This document shows, in pieces, positions 61,822 through 64,000 of a stretch of DNA of 64,000 nt. The stretch comes from Bacteroidota bacterium. Lineage in GTDB: Bacteria; Bacteroidota; Bacteroidia; Bacteroidales; Prolixibacteraceae. The position numbers and the translations under genes are program-made. Where the stretch lies: positions 88,723-152,722 of the forward strand of contig JAEYXH010000016.1 of NCBI GenBank assembly GCA_023428545.1, given 5' to 3'. The first letter of the stretch is position 1, and every line of letters begins with the position of its first letter. The notes under the pieces are model-generated. The model was not told where the DNA came from and made no database searches. It saw only the letters and a program-made list of their open reading frames with translations.

Positions 61822-64000
61822 TTGGAAGCAGCTTCGTTTAATCAGTTGTTTGAGCAGCATCCCCGAATTGAAGAGCTCGTCGGTAAATGCGCTGCCCCCC
61901 CGGGTGAAAAGATTCTCCTGCATGGAATCATTGGCTCTGCCCGAACCCTTATCGCTGCAAGCCTTTTCAGAAAAACCGGAAGATCTGTCTTTATGGTTTT
62001 ACCCGAAAGGGAAGAGGCTGCCTATGTATTTGATGACCTGAATAACTTGGGTCTTGAAAGCAACACGCTTTTTTTTCCATCCTCCTATAAAAGATCAGTC
62101 CAGTTTGGACAACCTGACCAGGAGAATCTTGTGTTAAGGACCGAAGCCCTGAACAAAATTTCAGGCAAGGGGAAGGCCTTTATACTTGTGACTTATCCTG
62201 AGGCGTTGGTTGAAAAGGTTGTTTCGAGGGAAAACCTGGCTGTCAATACCCTTACCATTTCAAAAGGTGAGAAAATTTCCATTGAATTTATCAATGAGTT
62301 TCTGTATGAATATGGTTTCGAGCGGGTAGATTTTGTGACTGACCCCGGGCAATTTTCAATCCGTGGAAGTATAGTAGATGTTTTTTCCTATGCCAATGAA
62401 GATCCATACAGGCTTGATTTCTTTGGAAATGTTGTGGAGTCGGTACGAAGCTTCGATATCGATGACCAGATTTCGAAAGAGTTTCATGAAAGTATTACCC
62501 TTGTACCTGATGTGCGGAGTAAAAATTTTGGTGACCGCAAGGTTCCCTTGACTGATTTCCTTGGAACTGATGTGTTAGCCCTGGTTTGTGGTACTTCACT
62601 TATTGCCGGGCAGTTGGATAAAATTGTGTTTCAGTGCCTCCACCACCCTGCCGGGGAGGTTTCAATCAAGGAGGATGAATTACTCGATGGCGATAGTTTC
62701 ATGGCCTCGTTGCAGGGGATGACCTTGATCGAGTCGGGGTCTGAAATTAAAGGATCGGATTATGCTTCGGTTACATTTAACCAATCAAGACAGCCTGTTT
62801 TTAACCGGAATTTTAACCTTCTTTCTGAAAATCTGGAAGATTTTGCAGACCAGGGATACCGGTTAATGTTGTTTACCAGTCAAGAAAAACAAGCTGAGAG
62901 GCTTCGGGATATTTTTCGGGAAATTCGGAAAAAGATTTCATTTGAAACTTTTCTGTTCGCAATTCATGAAGGATTTATCGATCACGATCTGAAAATCTGT
63001 TTTTACACCGATCACCAGATATTCGAGAGATATCACCGTTATAAGCTCCGCACCAGGAAACAACAACGCGAGGCGATTACCCTCAAGGAGCTCAATATGC
63101 TCCATCCTGGCGATTATGTGGTACACATTGACCACGGGATCGGCAAGTTTGCAGGTCTGGCGCGCACCGAGGTGAATGGAAAGTTTCAGGAAGCTATCCG
63201 GTTGGTATACCGCGATAATGACTCCCTTTTGGTCAGTATTCACTCACTGCATCGAATTTCAAAATACAAGGGCAAGGAAGGAACCGAACCGTCTCTCAAT
63301 AAATTGGGTACCGCTGCCTGGCAAAATCTTAAAAACCGCACAAAAAGCAAAGTCAAGGATATTGCCAGGGAACTGATTTTATTATATGCACGTCGCAGAC
63401 AGGAGCTGGGTTTTGCCTTTTCCCCCGACAGCTATCTTCAAACCGAATTGGAGGCTTCATTTATTTATGAGGATACACCGGATCAGGAAAAAGCGACCCT
63501 GGCCGTGAAGGAAGATATGGAGAAACCGGTCCCAATGGATCGGCTGGTATGCGGCGATGTTGGATTTGGGAAGACCGAAGTTGCCATTAGGGCTGCCTTT
63601 AAGGCGGTGACCGATGGGAAGCAGGTAGCCGTATTGGTGCCTACAACCATTCTTGCCCTGCAACATTATAAAACCTTTTCCGAACGTTTGTCTGATTTTC
63701 CCGTCAAAGTTGCTTATATCAGCCGATTACGTAATACGTCCGAAATCAAGGAGGCGTTAAAGTCGGTCAATGAAGGGAAGGTCGATATTATAATCGGAAC
63801 ACACCGACTTGTAAGCAACGATGTGAAGTTCAAGGATCTTGGATTGTTGATTGTTGATGAGGAACAGAAATTTGGTGTTGGTGTGAAGGAAAAGCTGAAG
63901 CGATTGAGGGTCAATGTGGATACACTGACGTTAACAGCCACTCCCATCCCCCGAACCCTGCAGTTTTCACTGATGGGAGCGCGTGACCTTTCAATCATCC
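61822..64000 (+). CDS. mfd: Transcription-repair coupling factor Mfd, 3' end outside window
   Basis: Translocase that removes stalled RNA polymerase and recruits UvrA. About 726 codons are visible of a family length near 1,110-1,150, so the last third lies beyond the window. The N-terminal UvrB-like region (SFNQLFEQHPRIEELVGK, KILLHGIIGSARTLIAASLF), the UvrA-interaction part and the RNA-polymerase-interacting domain (LNMLHPGDYVVHIDHGIGKF) are present. The first helicase domain carries Walker A GDVGFGKTEVAIRAAF, the DEEQ box VDEEQKFGV, and TLTATPIPRTLQFSLMG. No ATG lies at the N-terminus; the frame opens at 61712, and a TTG at 61822 just before MEAASFNQLFEQHPR fits homologue starts. Start uncertain, identity secure. 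Confidence 0.95.
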   Translation, partial: MEAASFNQLFEQHPRIEELVGKCAAPPGEKILLHGIIGSARTLIAASLFRKTGRSVFMVLPEREEAAYVFDDLNNLGLESNTLFFPSSYKRSVQFGQPDQENLVLRTEALNKISGKGKAFILVTYPEALVEKVVSRENLAVNTLTISKGEKISIEFINEFLYEYGFERVDFVTDPGQFSIRGSIVDVFSYANEDPYRLDFFGNVVESVRSFDIDDQISKEFHESITLVPDVRSKNFGDRKVPLTDFLGTDVLALVCGTSLIAGQLDKIVFQCLHHPAGEVSIKEDELLDGDSFMASLQGMTLIESGSEIKGSDYASVTFNQSRQPVFNRNFNLLSENLEDFADQGYRLMLFTSQEKQAERLRDIFREIRKKISFETFLFAIHEGFIDHDLKICFYTDHQIFERYHRYKLRTRKQQREAITLKELNMLHPGDYVVHIDHGIGKFAGLARTEVNGKFQEAIRLVYRDNDSLLVSIHSLHRISKYKGKEGTEPSLNKLGTAAWQNLKNRTKSKVKDIARELILLYARRRQELGFAFSPDSYLQTELEASFIYEDTPDQEKATLAVKEDMEKPVPMDRLVCGDVGFGKTEVAIRAAFKAVTDGKQVAVLVPTTILALQHYKTFSERLSDFPVKVAYISRLRNTSEIKEALKSVNEGKVDIIIGTHRLVSNDVKFKDLGLLIVDEEQKFGVGVKEKLKRLRVNVDTLTLTATPIPRTLQFSLMGARDLSII

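Noticed and set aside
61757..62041. 94-codon frame starting with ATG at 61757 over the mfd 5' end
   Set aside because: It is in a different frame from the clear Mfd sequence and runs into a stop while Mfd-like sequence continues.

Overview
The window is a gene-dense stretch of a Bacteroidota chromosome, most likely from the Bacteroidales/Marinilabiliales side of the phylum. The evidence is three TonB-dependent receptors, several TAnnTTTG-type -7 promoter elements, an unusually long PurF-like amidotransferase, adjacent glycine/amino-acid-lipid acyltransferases, a cell-wall/division (dcw) cluster without murF, and carboxypeptidase-regulatory-like and SPOR domains. The species cannot be named from sequence alone. 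No rRNA, tRNA, CRISPR array, insertion sequence or phage gene was seen. The window opens inside lepA (its 3' end lies outside) and closes inside mfd (its 3' end lies outside).

Layout. 1-1.7 kb: lepA. 2.3-16.7 kb: an iron/porphyrin region. It holds a haem-receptor-like TonB receptor, a small membrane protein, a PQQ-type beta-propeller, a second TonB receptor, and then an opposing operon of TonB receptor, MFS permease, hemN, hemG and hemH. This pairs outer-membrane uptake, inner-membrane transport and the last three steps of haem synthesis in one unit. 17-22.4 kb: a weak small ORF, a lone crtW-type carotenoid ketolase, a SpoIID-like protein translationally coupled to a HIT-like DUF4922 protein, and a GHL10 glycosidase-like lipoprotein. 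22.7-34.1 kb: one long rightward series of HAD phosphatase, cupin, nadB, nadC, coaX, outer-membrane protein, TPR protein, lptC, CNNM/CorC transporter and PpiD-like chaperone, ending at a terminator.

34.4-51.3 kb is the dcw cluster on the minus strand: mraZ, rsmH, ftsL, ftsI, murE, mraY, murD, ftsW, murG, murC, ftsQ, ftsA, ftsZ2, ftsZ1, yqeY. The intergenic spacing is so tight that it is probably one transcript. Upstream of mraZ lie 10-bp-phased direct repeats that look like the MraZ autoregulatory boxes of this lineage.

The most striking feature is two complete ftsZ genes in tandem. They align without gaps over the GTPase/C-terminal core (183 of 320 residues identical by hand count). Only the second copy keeps the canonical C-terminal peptide that contacts FtsA and other partners. 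The first copy, directly after ftsA, instead ends in a basic-aromatic amphipathic segment plus an acidic tail. That tail resembles the membrane-targeting tail of the FtsA encoded just upstream. This suggests a two-FtsZ division system in which one filament may bind membrane by itself.

51.7-64 kb: a glycine-lipid-type acyltransferase pair, a long PurF-like protein, a SPOR protein, an AhpD-like protein, a NifX-like protein, a YjjX-like NTPase, a GNAT acetyltransferase, a ferritin-like/VIT1-like membrane protein, a U32 peptidase, an AlbA_2/Schlafen-type ATP-binding protein and mfd. These look like ordinary housekeeping and accessory genes in short units.
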